64,000 bases of DNA from Pseudomonadota bacterium (GTDB lineage: Bacteria; Pseudomonadota; Alphaproteobacteria; Rhizobiales; Hyphomicrobiaceae): positions 62,001-126,000 of the forward strand of contig JAEXXM010000026.1 of assembly GCA_023405815.1 (NCBI GenBank). Direction: 5' to 3'. The notes beneath the pieces were generated by a model. The model did not search any database, was not told the DNA's origin, and saw only the letters and a program-made list of their open reading frames with translations. The position numbers were made by a program, and so were the translations under genes. Below are positions 25,303 to 35,608 of this stretch, piece by piece. Position 1 is the first letter of the stretch; every line of letters begins with the position of its first letter.

Positions 25303-26967
25303 ATGGTCACAACCCACGAGGTCTTCAACCAGCCGCCTCCTTACGAGGACGTGAACCTTTATGCCTCGGATGCCGCGCTCCTTGACGCGATCGAGCGCGA
25401 GGGCGGCGCCCATGCGGCGAAATCGCTCGACGCCTTCGGGCGCGTGGCAGGGAGCGCCGAGGCCTTCGAGCGCGGGCGCCTCGCCAACGTCGAGCTGCCC
25501 AAGCTCGCGACCCACGACCGGCAGGGCCGCCGCCGCGACGTCGTGACCTTCCATCCCGCCTACCACGCCCTGATGCGCACGAGCTGCAACCAGGGCCTGC
25601 ACAGCTCCGTCTGGACCCACCTGCGAAAGCGCGGCGAGGCTCGCACGCCCGGAGCCCACGTCGCCCGCGCCGGCGCCTTCTACATGGCGGCCCAGATGGA
25701 GGCGGGCCATTGCTGCCCCATCACCATGACCAGCGCCGCGGTGCCCGTGCTGCTGCAGCAACCCGAGATTGCCGCCGAGTGGGTGCCGCGCATCCTGCCG
25801 GCCGACTACGACCCGAGCTTCGCGCCCCCCGCGCAAAAGACAGCCGTCACCCTCGGCATGGGCATGACGGAAAAGCAGGGCGGCACGGATGTCCGCGCCT
25901 CGACCACCATCGCCGAGCCGATCGGTGGCGGCGGCGCCGGCGCAGAGTATCGTCTCACCGGCCACAAGTGGTTCTTGTCGGCACCGATGTCGGATGCCTT
26001 CCTGGTGCTCGCCCAGGCGCCCGGCGGATTGACCTGCTTCTTGGTGCCGCGCTTCCTCCCCGACGGCAGCGTCAACGCGCTGCACTTCCAGCGCCTGAAG
26101 GACAAGCTCGGCAACCGGTCGAATGCCTCCTCCGAGGTCGAGTTCCACGGCGCGTGGGCGCGCGCCGTCGGCGAGGAAGGCCGCGGCGTACCCACCATCA
26201 TCGAGATGGTGACGCATACGCGCCTTGATTGCGCAGTCTCGTCCGCCGGCCTGATGCGGTTTGCCGTCGCCAATGCCGTCCATCACGCCGAGCACCGCAC
26301 CGTCTTCCAGAAGAAGCTCGTCGATCAGCCGGTGATGCAACAGGTGCTGGCCGACATGGCACTCGATGTCGAGGCCGCGACCGCGCTGGCGTTCCGGCTC
26401 GCGCGCGCCTTCGACCGCGCCGAGGACCCGCGTGCGTCAGCTTGGCGCCGACTGATGACGCCGGTCACCAAATACTGGGTGTGCAAGATGGCGCCGCCGC
26501 TCGTGGCCGAGGCCATGGAGTGCCTTGGCGGCAACGGCTACGTCGAGGAAGCGCCCCTGGCGCGCCTCTATCGCGAGGTGCCGGTCAATTCCATCTGGGA
26601 GGGCTCGGGCAACGTCATGGCGCTCGACGTCGCGCGCGTCCTCCAGCGGGAGCCGGCGGCGGTGCAGACGGTCATGGACGAGCTCGCGACGGCGGCCGGC
26701 GATGACCAGCATTTGAAGCGCGCGCACCAGCGCTTGGAGGAGATGCTGCAGGAGCCGAAGTTCCTCGATGCTCGCGGCCGCACGCTCGTCGAGGCCCTGG
26801 CGGTCCTCAGTGCAGCGACGATCCTGCGCGCGCATGCGCCGCCGGCGGTTGCGGACGCGTTCATCGCGACGCGCATCTCTGGCGATCCGCGCTCGACCTA
26901 TGGGCAAGGGCTCGAGCATGCCGACGTGCGCGCCATCATTTCGCGCGCGTCGCCCACCGACAGGTAG
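25303..26967 (+). CDS. aidB: AidB-like acyl-CoA dehydrogenase family protein
   Basis: A 554-residue flavoprotein of the AidB branch, linked in E. coli to the alkylation response. The N-terminus FNQPPPYEDVNLYASDAAL is typical for AidB, which is longer than ordinary acyl-CoA dehydrogenases. FAD-binding and active-site regions are visible: TLGMGMTEKQGGTDVR, GHKWFLSAPMSDAF, CLGGNGYVEE and PVNSIWEGSGNVMALD, where the Glu occupies the catalytic-base position. A physiological substrate is not established for AidB. It is divergent from pyrB, with 128 bp between the starts. Confidence 0.93.
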   Translation: MVTTHEVFNQPPPYEDVNLYASDAALLDAIEREGGAHAAKSLDAFGRVAGSAEAFERGRLANVELPKLATHDRQGRRRDVVTFHPAYHALMRTSCNQGLHSSVWTHLRKRGEARTPGAHVARAGAFYMAAQMEAGHCCPITMTSAAVPVLLQQPEIAAEWVPRILPADYDPSFAPPAQKTAVTLGMGMTEKQGGTDVRASTTIAEPIGGGGAGAEYRLTGHKWFLSAPMSDAFLVLAQAPGGLTCFLVPRFLPDGSVNALHFQRLKDKLGNRSNASSEVEFHGAWARAVGEEGRGVPTIIEMVTHTRLDCAVSSAGLMRFAVANAVHHAEHRTVFQKKLVDQPVMQQVLADMALDVEAATALAFRLARAFDRAEDPRASAWRRLMTPVTKYWVCKMAPPLVAEAMECLGGNGYVEEAPLARLYREVPVNSIWEGSGNVMALDVARVLQREPAAVQTVMDELATAAGDDQHLKRAHQRLEEMLQEPKFLDARGRTLVEALAVLSAATILRAHAPPAVADAFIATRISGDPRSTYGQGLEHADVRAIISRASPTDR

Positions 26968-26973
26968 GCTGCA

Positions 26974-26991
26974 AAGTGACGAGCGTCACTT
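26974..26991. repeat. Perfect 18-bp palindrome after aidB
   Basis: AAGTGACG-AG-CGTCACTT has 8-bp perfect arms and a two-base centre. It lies 7 bp after the aidB stop and 76 bp before the next start. There is no T run, so it could be an operator for the downstream gene or a weak terminator. Confidence 0.55.
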
Positions 26992-27066
26992 ACGGATAAC
27001 GATTGTTCGACGCATTCATTGAAAGTTCGCTTTTCCAATGACCCCATTTGAACAACGGGTGGACAC

Positions 27067-27537
27067 ATGGCCACAACCTTGCGAGCGATGGTGAACTATT
27101 TCGTAGCATGGGCGCTAATCACAGCGGCTCTTGTTTTCATCTTACGTGATGTAACGAAGGGTACCCTCGGTCCATGGGCCACCGAGACGCGCTTATTCCT
27201 AACGCGCCAACGGGACTACGCGATCGATGCGTCGATCCGTTGGCACATCCAAAGCTTGGAGAACCGCGTCAAGAGTGCAGAGAAGACTGGCGAGTCAGCT
27301 GTCGTGGCCGGTAGAGCTCGTGAGAATGCGCTCCGAAGCGAAATTCGACAGCTGAGAGCCAAGTTAGACCAGTTAGAGGACAAACATACGTGGCTCCGGG
27401 TAATGGGAGAGAACATAGATAAAATTCTTGCAGTGGTATTCTCGTGCCTCGGAATCTATTACGCTCGCGAAGGCATCCGCTTGCAGCAAAAAGCGCTCGA
27501 CGAAAGCAGCCGCAAGAAGAACGTTACGGCTGTCTAG
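27067..27537 (+). CDS. Membrane-anchored coiled-coil protein of unknown function
   Basis: A 156-residue protein with a membrane helix near the N-terminus (about residues 10-27), a long charged heptad-like region (roughly 55-110, ENALRSEIRQLRAKLDQLEDK), and a second hydrophobic stretch (about 118-132, ILAVVFSCLGIYY) before a polar tail. By my count the gene is about 54% GC, well below its neighbours, with many A/T third positions, which suggests recent acquisition. I recognise no family. Its stop overlaps the end of the convergent PcfJ-like gene by 4 bp. Confidence 0.7.
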   Translation: MATTLRAMVNYFVAWALITAALVFILRDVTKGTLGPWATETRLFLTRQRDYAIDASIRWHIQSLENRVKSAEKTGESAVVAGRARENALRSEIRQLRAKLDQLEDKHTWLRVMGENIDKILAVVFSCLGIYYAREGIRLQQKALDESSRKKNVTAV

Positions 27538-28745
27538 GTGAACAGCCACGACGACACGCCACCGCGGCGCGCAAGGTCGGCCATCTCCGCGTTGAGCGAA
27601 TCGAACACCGCCTGCGTCGCGTTCTGCGGCAGCCAAGGCGCGCCGTCCGCCGTCTTGCGATAGGGCGCTATGAGCTGGCGCCAGGCATCCTCGTCGAGCT
27701 TGCGCTCGGGCGGAATGCGCGGCGGCAGCCTGCGCAGCCCGCTCTGCGCTGCAAGCCATGCATACGCCGCCTGCCAGACGTCGAGCGGTGCCGCCATGTT
27801 GTGCCGGCCCTTGAGCTGCGTGATGGCGAGCATGCCCGCCTCGCGCGAGTGCGGGCCGATCTCCAGCGTCGCCACGTGCTCGCGCTCGCGCCGGATGGAG
27901 AACAGGCGGCATCGGTCGTCGGCGAGCCGCTCGGCGTATTGGTCGGCGCAATTCTGCATCGCGCGCGCTTCCGCGAGTATCTCGGTCCGGTCGAGCAGCG
28001 GCACGAACGTGTAGCCGCGCACCTGGCCGCCCGACAGCCACGGATCGGTGAGAACGCCGGGACCGAGCTGCAGCGTCAGTCGCATGCGGTTGAGCCAGCT
28101 CTTCGCCGCGCATAGCGCCGTGTCGAAGGCGATCTCCGGGCGCCACGGAACGACGATGAGGCTGTGCGCGCGCGTGTGCGGTGCGCGCGAATGCCACGCG
28201 TATGCGGCGAGCACGCCGAACATCTGCTCCGGCTTTCCTGGCTCGCTGAAGATCGGCTGATCGGCGAGCCAGAGCGCGAAGTCCTCGTTGCACGCCTTAG
28301 CGGCGAACGCGACCGAATCGAGCCACAGCGCGCTGTGGCTCGGCACGGCCGGCAGGCGCGTTGCGATGCGGCGCGTGAAGTTCTCGCTTGACGGAACCGA
28401 AGCGACGGCCTTCTGGAAGGCTTCCGGCGGCAGGCGCCGCAACCACAACGCCAACCCGAGCGTGCGCGCGACAGATTTCAGCGGCGCACCGTCCTCGATC
28501 AGCGTCATCGCCGCATCACGCATCTCTTGCGAGCCGCGACGCGTCGCCAACGTGTACATCGCGCCAGGGAAGACGATGGCGAGATCGGCGAGCCGCGGCG
28601 AGGACCGCATCAGGCGCCGCACCTCGCGCCGGGCGGAATAGGCAAAGCGCCCGGCGTAGCTCTCGCCCTCGTCCGAGAGCGGCGGCAACACCACGCTGCG
28701 ACGCGTTTCGGAACGCGGCCGGAGAAGTTTCGTCGCCTGCGACAT
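27534..28745 (-). CDS. PcfJ-like domain protein
   Basis: A 403-residue cytoplasmic protein. The C-terminal half has the PcfJ-like pattern: a MQNCADQYAERL motif (compare the MxHCVxxY motif of PcfJ), followed by LFSIRREREHVATLEIG and an ITQLKGRHN motif (roughly residues 265-325). PcfJ was first seen on enterococcal conjugative plasmids, but chromosomal relatives are common and no activity is known. The N-terminal 220 residues are alpha-helical and not recognisable. The normal GC content suggests it is an established chromosomal gene, unlike its convergent neighbour. Confidence 0.7.
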   Translation of the reverse strand: MSQATKLLRPRSETRRSVVLPPLSDEGESYAGRFAYSARREVRRLMRSSPRLADLAIVFPGAMYTLATRRGSQEMRDAAMTLIEDGAPLKSVARTLGLALWLRRLPPEAFQKAVASVPSSENFTRRIATRLPAVPSHSALWLDSVAFAAKACNEDFALWLADQPIFSEPGKPEQMFGVLAAYAWHSRAPHTRAHSLIVVPWRPEIAFDTALCAAKSWLNRMRLTLQLGPGVLTDPWLSGGQVRGYTFVPLLDRTEILAEARAMQNCADQYAERLADDRCRLFSIRREREHVATLEIGPHSREAGMLAITQLKGRHNMAAPLDVWQAAYAWLAAQSGLRRLPPRIPPERKLDEDAWRQLIAPYRKTADGAPWLPQNATQAVFDSLNAEMADLARRGGVSSWLFT

Positions 28746-28867
28746 TCACAAACCCACTTCGCCATCGGGCTGACGAGCCCTGAAGCGATGGCGTTCACAC
28801 ACACTCGCAGGCTATTGCGGCATGCTTGGGACAGTCGAGGTGAGCTGTCGAATAGCGCAGGTGAGAG

Positions 28868-29380
28868 TTAATGCGGGGAGCTAGCCGAATGCCGCATGCG
28901 GTCGAGCGCGCCCTGCAGAATAATTGTGGCCGCGAGCTTATCGATCACCTCGGCGCGGCGCTTGCGGCTCGCGTCGGCCTCGAGCAGCGTGCGCTCCGCG
29001 GCAGCCGTCGACAGCCGCTCGTCCCACAATAGGATCGGCAACTCGCTGAGCAGATTGAGGTTGCGAGCGAACGCACGTGTCGATTGGACGCGCGGTCCCG
29101 CCGTACCGTCGAGATTGGTCGGCAGTCCGAGCACGAAGCCGGCGACGCGGTGCTCCGCGGCGAGCCGCAGCAGCTCGGCCACGTCCTGCTTGAACTTCGT
29201 CCTCCGGATGACGGTAAGCGGCGAGGCGATGGTGCGCGTTATGTCCGAAAGCGCGAGGCCGAGCGTCTTGGTGCCGGCGTCAATGCCGATTAGGGGGGTC
29301 CTGCCGGGAAGCATTCCCGCGAAGACCTCGATGTCCTCCACGGTCGCGCCGGGCTGCCCCTCTTCTATTGAATTTGCCAT
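28868..29380 (-). CDS. ruvX: Putative pre-16S rRNA nuclease / Holliday junction resolvase RuvX (YqgF)
   Basis: RNase H-fold nuclease involved in 16S rRNA 5'-end maturation. The 170-residue protein has the first catalytic Asp in LIGIDAGTKTLGLALSD, then FVLGLPTNLDG, the catalytic Glu in LWDERLSTAAAER, and the final Asp in VIDKLAATIILQGALD. The ATG at 29380 starts the family-like sequence after a 30-residue polar leader; a much longer upstream frame is not supported. It is divergent from the transporter fusion gene. Confidence 0.93.
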   Translation of the reverse strand: MANSIEEGQPGATVEDIEVFAGMLPGRTPLIGIDAGTKTLGLALSDITRTIASPLTVIRRTKFKQDVAELLRLAAEHRVAGFVLGLPTNLDGTAGPRVQSTRAFARNLNLLSELPILLWDERLSTAAAERTLLEADASRKRRAEVIDKLAATIILQGALDRMRHSASSPH

Positions 29381-29467
29381 ATAGGCAGCCTGCCCGTTGT
29401 TGCCGTTTCGCGGCCCCTTATACTCCCCGCCGCTGGTCGATTGCCAACTCCGGTGGAGGGGCGGGCC

Positions 29468-29497
29468 GCCGGCGGTGTGCTGGGAGGCACCGCCGGC
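29468..29497 (+). repeat. 10-bp hairpin in the leader of the transporter fusion gene
   Basis: GCCGGCGGTG and CACCGCCGGC are perfect complements around a ten-base loop, ending 25 bp before the GTG start at 29523. It could influence mRNA stability or translation. GC-rich arms make chance occurrence possible. Confidence 0.45.
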
Positions 29498-29522
29498 ATC
29501 GGCCGGCCCTAAGGAAAGACGC

Positions 29523-31841
29523 GTGCAGGTAAAGAACGTCGACATGGACGGCACGAGCGGGACAGCCGCGCCGCCCGATGAGCGCGCGCCAGGTGCACCG
29601 CACAGTGCTGGCGTCCTCGCGCTGTTTGCGGCGACGACGTTCCTGTCGGCGTTCTTGCTGTTCGCGATCCAGCCGATGTTCGCCAAGATGGTGCTGCCGG
29701 TTCTAGGCGGCTCATCGTCCGTCTGGGCCGTCGCGCTGCTGTTCTTTCAGGCCGCGCTGCTGCTCGGCTATGGCTATGCGCACCTGCTCAATGGCCATGC
29801 GCCGCTCAAGTCGGCCGGGTTTGTACATCTCGGCCTGGCTCTGCTCGCGCTGATCGTGCTTCCTGTGGGGCTCCCCGAGACCTGGCGCGAGCCCCCGCCC
29901 GGCGACCCCTATCTGTGGCAGCTCTGCTTGTTCGCCGTCGCGGTTGGTCTCCCGTTCATCGCCGTTGCCGCCAACGCGCCGTTGTTGCAGGCCTGGTTCG
30001 CGCGCTCGGGCAATCCGCATGCGAAGGACCCGTACTTTCTTTATGGCGCCTCCAACCTCGGCAGCCTGCTCGCGCTTCTCGGCTACCCGTTCCTCTTCGA
30101 GCCCGCTCTTGGTCTGACCGCGCTGAGCCACTACTGGGCAGCGTTCTACGCCGTGCTCGTCCTCGCCATTGCCGCATGCTTCATGCTGGTGCGGAACCGC
30201 GCAACGTCCACCACCGCGCAGGTGAACGACACCGATGTCGACGCGGAATCGGTGCCGACATGGCGCAATCGCATCGCCTGGTGCGGCCTCGCCCTTGTGC
30301 CCGCGGCGCTGCTCACTGCTTTCACGACGCACATCTCCACCGACGTCGCATCCGCGCCGCTGCTGTGGGTCTTGCCGCTTGCACTCTACCTGCTGACGTT
30401 CGTGCTCGCGTTCCAGACGCGTCTGCCGCTGCCCATGTGGCTGCTGCTGCCGGTTCAGCTCGCTGCCGTCATCTTCGCGTTGCTCGAATTGGCGCAGGTG
30501 AAGCACGACAAGTGGGTGCTGACCAGCGGCGCCGGCGTCGCCGCATTCTTCCTGGCCGCGCTCGTGGCGCACCGCACGCTCTTCCTCAACCGCCCTCACG
30601 CCCGCTACCTCACCGAGTTCTATCTCTGGATGTCCTTCGGCGGTGTGCTCGGCGGCCTATTTGCGGCGCTCATCGCCCCGCAGCTTTTCTCCGAGGTGTT
30701 CGAGTATCCGCTGCTCATAGCCCTCTCGCTGGCCTGCCGGCCCGGCGTATTTGATAAGCCAAAGTCGACAGTGCGCGAGCTGATCTGGATCTTTGCCACA
30801 GCCATGGTCGGCCTGGCCCTCATCCTGCGCGGCCCGATCCTCGCGGCCCAGAACGGCTGGACGTTCGGCGAGTGGGGCTCGACCCCGGCCATCGCCCTCG
30901 TATTCGCTGTCGCTGCCGTGGCGTTCTGGAACCACGGCGCGCGCCAGCTCACCGCCGCGCTGATGATGTTCGCGACCGTGGTGCTTCTTCCCTCGGCAGT
31001 GAAGCGCGGGCAGGCGCAGCGCAGCTACTACGGCGTCTACCGCGTCAGTCAGTCTGAGCTCGGCGACTACAACGTGCTGACCCACGGGACGACCCTGCAC
31101 GGAGCGCAGCGTCTGCGCGACGACTTCGGCAACCTCGTCTCCGACGTCACCCCGGGCACCTACTACTACCCCGGCTCCCCCATGGCCGCGGCGGTGAAGA
31201 TCGTGCAGGCGCGCCTCGACGCCGACGGCGAGCTTGGTCGCTTCGGCATCGTCGGCCTCGGCGCTGGATCGCTGGCCTGCTATTCGCGCAACCACGAGGC
31301 ATGGCGCTTCTTCGAGATCGATCCGATCGTGGTCGACATCGCCGCCAAGTCGAACCACTTCACGTTCCTCGCCAACTGCCAGCCAAGGCTCGACGTGGTG
31401 ATCGGCGATGCGCGCCTGACAATGGCCAGGGAGGCGGACAAGAGCTTCGACCTCATCATCGTCGACGCCTTCACGTCCGACGCGGTGCCGGTTCACCTGA
31501 TGACGGCGGAGGCGCTGCAACTCTACGCCAGCAAGCTGACTGACAAGGGTGTCGTGGTGCTGCACATCTCCAATCGCTACCTCGACCTCGATTCCGTGCT
31601 TGGCGCGACGCTCCCGCTCGTAACCGGCCTCAAAGGGCTCATCGTCTCGGACGACGAGGCGGATGGTTCCTACGCGCAGAACACCTCGACCATCGCCGTG
31701 TTTGCCAAGGATCAGGCCGTGCTCGACCCCTTCCGCAGCCTCACCGGGGCGCGGGATTTCCACGCCGGCGGCGTTTCGCCCTGGACCGACGACGCATCCG
31801 ACGTGCTCGGGCCGTTCCTGTCGCAGTGGCGCCGCCACTAG
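29523..31841 (+). CDS. Fused membrane transporter / spermidine synthase-like protein
   Basis: A 772-residue protein with about 10-12 membrane helices in the first 480 residues (starting LFAATTFLSAFLLFAIQPMFAKMVLPVLGGSSSVW, a hallmark of this fusion family) and a cytoplasmic spermidine synthase-like Rossmann domain at the end. The second part shows GIVGLGAGSLACY (nucleotide site), FFEIDPIVVDIA and IIVDAFTSDAVPVHLMT. Enzymatic polyamine synthesis is not demonstrated for this family. I chose the GTG at 29523 because AAGGA precedes it. An upstream in-frame extension to 29397 is unlikely, as it overlaps the leader hairpin. Confidence 0.85.
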   Translation: MQVKNVDMDGTSGTAAPPDERAPGAPHSAGVLALFAATTFLSAFLLFAIQPMFAKMVLPVLGGSSSVWAVALLFFQAALLLGYGYAHLLNGHAPLKSAGFVHLGLALLALIVLPVGLPETWREPPPGDPYLWQLCLFAVAVGLPFIAVAANAPLLQAWFARSGNPHAKDPYFLYGASNLGSLLALLGYPFLFEPALGLTALSHYWAAFYAVLVLAIAACFMLVRNRATSTTAQVNDTDVDAESVPTWRNRIAWCGLALVPAALLTAFTTHISTDVASAPLLWVLPLALYLLTFVLAFQTRLPLPMWLLLPVQLAAVIFALLELAQVKHDKWVLTSGAGVAAFFLAALVAHRTLFLNRPHARYLTEFYLWMSFGGVLGGLFAALIAPQLFSEVFEYPLLIALSLACRPGVFDKPKSTVRELIWIFATAMVGLALILRGPILAAQNGWTFGEWGSTPAIALVFAVAAVAFWNHGARQLTAALMMFATVVLLPSAVKRGQAQRSYYGVYRVSQSELGDYNVLTHGTTLHGAQRLRDDFGNLVSDVTPGTYYYPGSPMAAAVKIVQARLDADGELGRFGIVGLGAGSLACYSRNHEAWRFFEIDPIVVDIAAKSNHFTFLANCQPRLDVVIGDARLTMAREADKSFDLIIVDAFTSDAVPVHLMTAEALQLYASKLTDKGVVVLHISNRYLDLDSVLGATLPLVTGLKGLIVSDDEADGSYAQNTSTIAVFAKDQAVLDPFRSLTGARDFHAGGVSPWTDDASDVLGPFLSQWRRH

Positions 31842-31864
31842 GCCGCCTCGGGGGCACCCCTCGA

Positions 31865-31937
31865 GCCGCCGCAGGCGGCATGGGCGCGTCATGGCGACGC
31901 CATGCTCCGCATGGACGCGCCCCGGCGCGAGCGCCGG
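31865..31937. repeat. Three consecutive hairpins between the transporter fusion and gatC
   Basis: Three perfect inverted repeats follow one another: GCCGCC/GGCGGC (31865-31879), GGGCGCGTC/GACGCGCCC (31882-31890 with 31914-31922), which encloses CATGGCG/CGCCATG (31890-31904), and CCGGCGC/GCGCCGG (31922-31937). There is no T run. This may be an intergenic repeat element, a folded RNA or a termination region. Confidence 0.55.
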
Positions 31938-32078
31938 TCATCAGCTCGTGCGACTCTGCCGCATGAAGAGCTTCTCTCCCCTCGTGTCCTCCTGCCAAAG
32001 TTGCGCCCGTCCCGTCACGGAGCTAAGAGTGCGGGCGCTTTATCCAAAGCGACGTTCAACTGAAGACGGCGAGGAGCC

Positions 32079-32366
32079 ATGCGGGTCGACGAGACGACGG
32101 TCCGGCGCATCGCGCGCCTGGCGCGCATCAAGATTTCCGACGCGGAGGCCAAGGGCCTCGAGACGGAGCTGTCGGGCATCCTCAACTGGGTCGAGCAGTT
32201 GAACCAAGTCGACACCTCGGCCGTGGAGCCGATGACGCGCGTCGTCCCCATTGAGCTCAAGAAGCGCACCGACGTCATCAATGACGGCGACATCGCCGAC
32301 GACGTCGTCAAGAACGCCCCGATGGTCGAGGACCATTACTTCGTCGTCCCCAAGGTGGTGGAGTAG
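32079..32366 (+). CDS. gatC: Aspartyl/glutamyl-tRNA(Asn/Gln) amidotransferase subunit C
   Basis: Small linker subunit of GatCAB, which converts mischarged Glu-tRNA(Gln) or Asp-tRNA(Asn) to the amidated form. The 95-residue protein has RRIARLARIKISDAEA, ELSGILNWVEQLNQVDTS, and the C-terminal VEDHYFVVPKVVE, which threads between GatA and GatB. The ATG at 32079 follows GAGGAG. gatA starts 6 bp after its stop. Confidence 0.97.
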   Translation: MRVDETTVRRIARLARIKISDAEAKGLETELSGILNWVEQLNQVDTSAVEPMTRVVPIELKKRTDVINDGDIADDVVKNAPMVEDHYFVVPKVVE

Positions 32367-32372
32367 CGGCCC

Positions 32373-33931
<1,559 letters not shown>

Positions 33932-33935
<4 letters not shown>

Positions 33936-34261
33936 GCGACCCCAAACGCCCGTGGGAATGCGCCGACATGGCTCAGGTGCGCGATGAGATCGACCGCATC
34001 GACGCGGCCCTCGTTGATCTTATCGCCGAGCGCTTCGGCTACGTCGACCGCGCCTGGCAGTTGAAGAACAACCCGGCCGACGCGGTCGTGCCCTGGCGCA
34101 TTCAGCAGGTTATCGACAAGGTGAAGGCGCGCGCCACCGAGAAGGGGCTGCCGCCCGAGCTCACCGAGGCGCTGTGGCGGCAGATGATCGGCTGGTTCGT
34201 GCAGTACGAGGAAGAGAAACTACGCCGCCAGATCGAAGGCAACGGCGGCAAGGGGGCGTAG
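33932..34261 (+). CDS. Chorismate mutase, AroQ class
   Basis: All-helical enzyme that turns chorismate into prephenate. The 109 residues contain the AroQ pattern: VRDEIDRIDAALVDLIAERF, with the catalytic Arg near the N-terminus, a Lys (WQLKNN), and WRIQQVIDKVKARA followed by the C-terminal helix. Short stand-alone members like this can also be isochorismate pyruvate lyases (PchB type); the sequence does not decide between them. Translation is probably coupled to gatA through the ATGA overlap. Confidence 0.88.
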
Positions 34262-34262
34262 G

Positions 34263-34550
34263 GTGGAAATTGTTCCCTTCGACCCTTGGACGCTGGTCCT
34301 GATCGCCCTGCTGAATCCGGCCATCATCGTCGTCGCCTTCCTCATGGGGCGCCGCGCCGACCAGTGGCAGAAGCTCATCGTTGCCGCCTTCGCCGCTTCG
34401 CTCGCGGGCTTCGTGCTCTATTGGCTCGTCGTGGCGGTCGGCCTGATGCCCGTGCACGCGCTGGGCGGCGAGGCGGCCGTCCTGCTCATGGGTTTCTTCC
34501 TGGGCCTCCTTTGGGCCTCCCTCGGCTACTGGCTCGCCCACCGCCGCTGA
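34263..34550 (+). CDS. Small membrane protein of unknown function
   Basis: A 95-residue protein beginning at the GTG at 34263, two bases after the chorismate mutase TAG. It has about three membrane helices (residues 8-27, 38-60 and 70-90) and a central basic loop GRRADQWQKL. It lies in the gatA-linked operon; similar small proteins occur there in other Rhizobiales, but I know of no function. Confidence 0.75.
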   Translation: MEIVPFDPWTLVLIALLNPAIIVVAFLMGRRADQWQKLIVAAFAASLAGFVLYWLVVAVGLMPVHALGGEAAVLLMGFFLGLLWASLGYWLAHRR

Positions 34551-34666
34551 TCGGCCACTGGCGAATGGTGCCCGCCGGCAACGCCCCGCCGCGCGTTGCT
34601 CCCTGCTCCTTGTTCCCCGACCGGTTTCACCCCACACTCCAAAATTAGGGGACGAACGGGGGACCA

Positions 34667-35512
34667 ATGCTCACCCGCGCGCAGGCGACGATCGTCGCAG
34701 CCGTTCTGGCACTGGTGCTCGCCGCTCAAGCGGCGCGGGCTGATGCAGCGCTCGGATACCTCGAAGGTCTCAAGGGCTCGAGCGAGAGCTACAGGGCGCC
34801 GAGCGAACTCGATCCGCGCTTCACTGTCGCGCTTTACGTCAATGCCGCCACCAAGGGCCCCTGGCGCCAGCGCATGTGGGTGCTGCATCGCGACGCTGTC
34901 GGCGGCGCGTGGCGCCTCGCCATGTGGGACGAGAAGCACTGGCAGAAGCAGAAGCTCGCTCCCGGCGAGATGCCCACCTATAGCTGGCCGGTATCGACGG
35001 GCCGCTACTACCCCGGCGACCGGTTCTCCGGCCCGACGCCCAACGGCGTATTTGCGCTCGACGAGCGGCGCTGGCGCTACGGCCGCGGCTACACCGCACC
35101 CGGCATGATCCACACCATGTTCATCGACCTGCACTATACGGACGGGCGCGGCTCCGGCGTCGCCTTTCACGGCACGCTTCCCGGCCGCTACCGCTATCTC
35201 GGCCTAGCCGACTCGCACGGCTGCATCCGCATGAAGCAGGCGAACGCCGCGGCGCTTTTCGACCGCGTCACCGGCCGCGACAAGGCACTTCCCGAGGAGC
35301 TGCGCTGGGGGGAGGTGCCGCGCTTCTGGCAGACCGAGCGGGGCAAGAAGCGCTTCGGCTACACCCGCGATGGCACGCTGCACGCCGCCGAGGAACCGCT
35401 CGTCGCCGATCTCGGCGTCACGCAGGTCGCCGCCCATCCTGCCGCCGACCCGTTCCCTGACGTCCTCACCAAGACCGGCTTCCGCGCCATCGCCGTCATC
35501 TTCAATAACTGA
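34667..35512 (+). CDS. L,D-transpeptidase (YkuD domain)
   Basis: Crosslinks peptidoglycan or attaches proteins to it. The 281-residue protein has a signal peptide (1-26) and a YkuD core in which His168 (FHGT), His184 and nucleophile Cys186 (ADSHGCIRM) form the catalytic set. The preceding PGDRFSGPTPNGVFALDE region is typical. The C-terminal 70 residues lie outside the core and carry no known domain. The start ATG at 34667 follows GGGGGACC. It is encoded just before a bactofilin, consistent with a role in cell-wall shape. Confidence 0.94.
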   Translation: MLTRAQATIVAAVLALVLAAQAARADAALGYLEGLKGSSESYRAPSELDPRFTVALYVNAATKGPWRQRMWVLHRDAVGGAWRLAMWDEKHWQKQKLAPGEMPTYSWPVSTGRYYPGDRFSGPTPNGVFALDERRWRYGRGYTAPGMIHTMFIDLHYTDGRGSGVAFHGTLPGRYRYLGLADSHGCIRMKQANAAALFDRVTGRDKALPEELRWGEVPRFWQTERGKKRFGYTRDGTLHAAEEPLVADLGVTQVAAHPAADPFPDVLTKTGFRAIAVIFNN

Positions 35513-35608
35513 GCCGCCGCACCAGCGCCCGAAAAGTGCCACTTCTTTCCGGCATTCACCATGCCGCGGGGACGATCAGGTGGGACGTCGTTCCGGGGGT
35601 ATTGCGTA

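Noticed and set aside
31741..31998. Small minus-strand frame before gatC
   Set aside because: Its predicted protein is Arg/Ala-rich low complexity and it covers the triple hairpin, so it is better read as non-coding.
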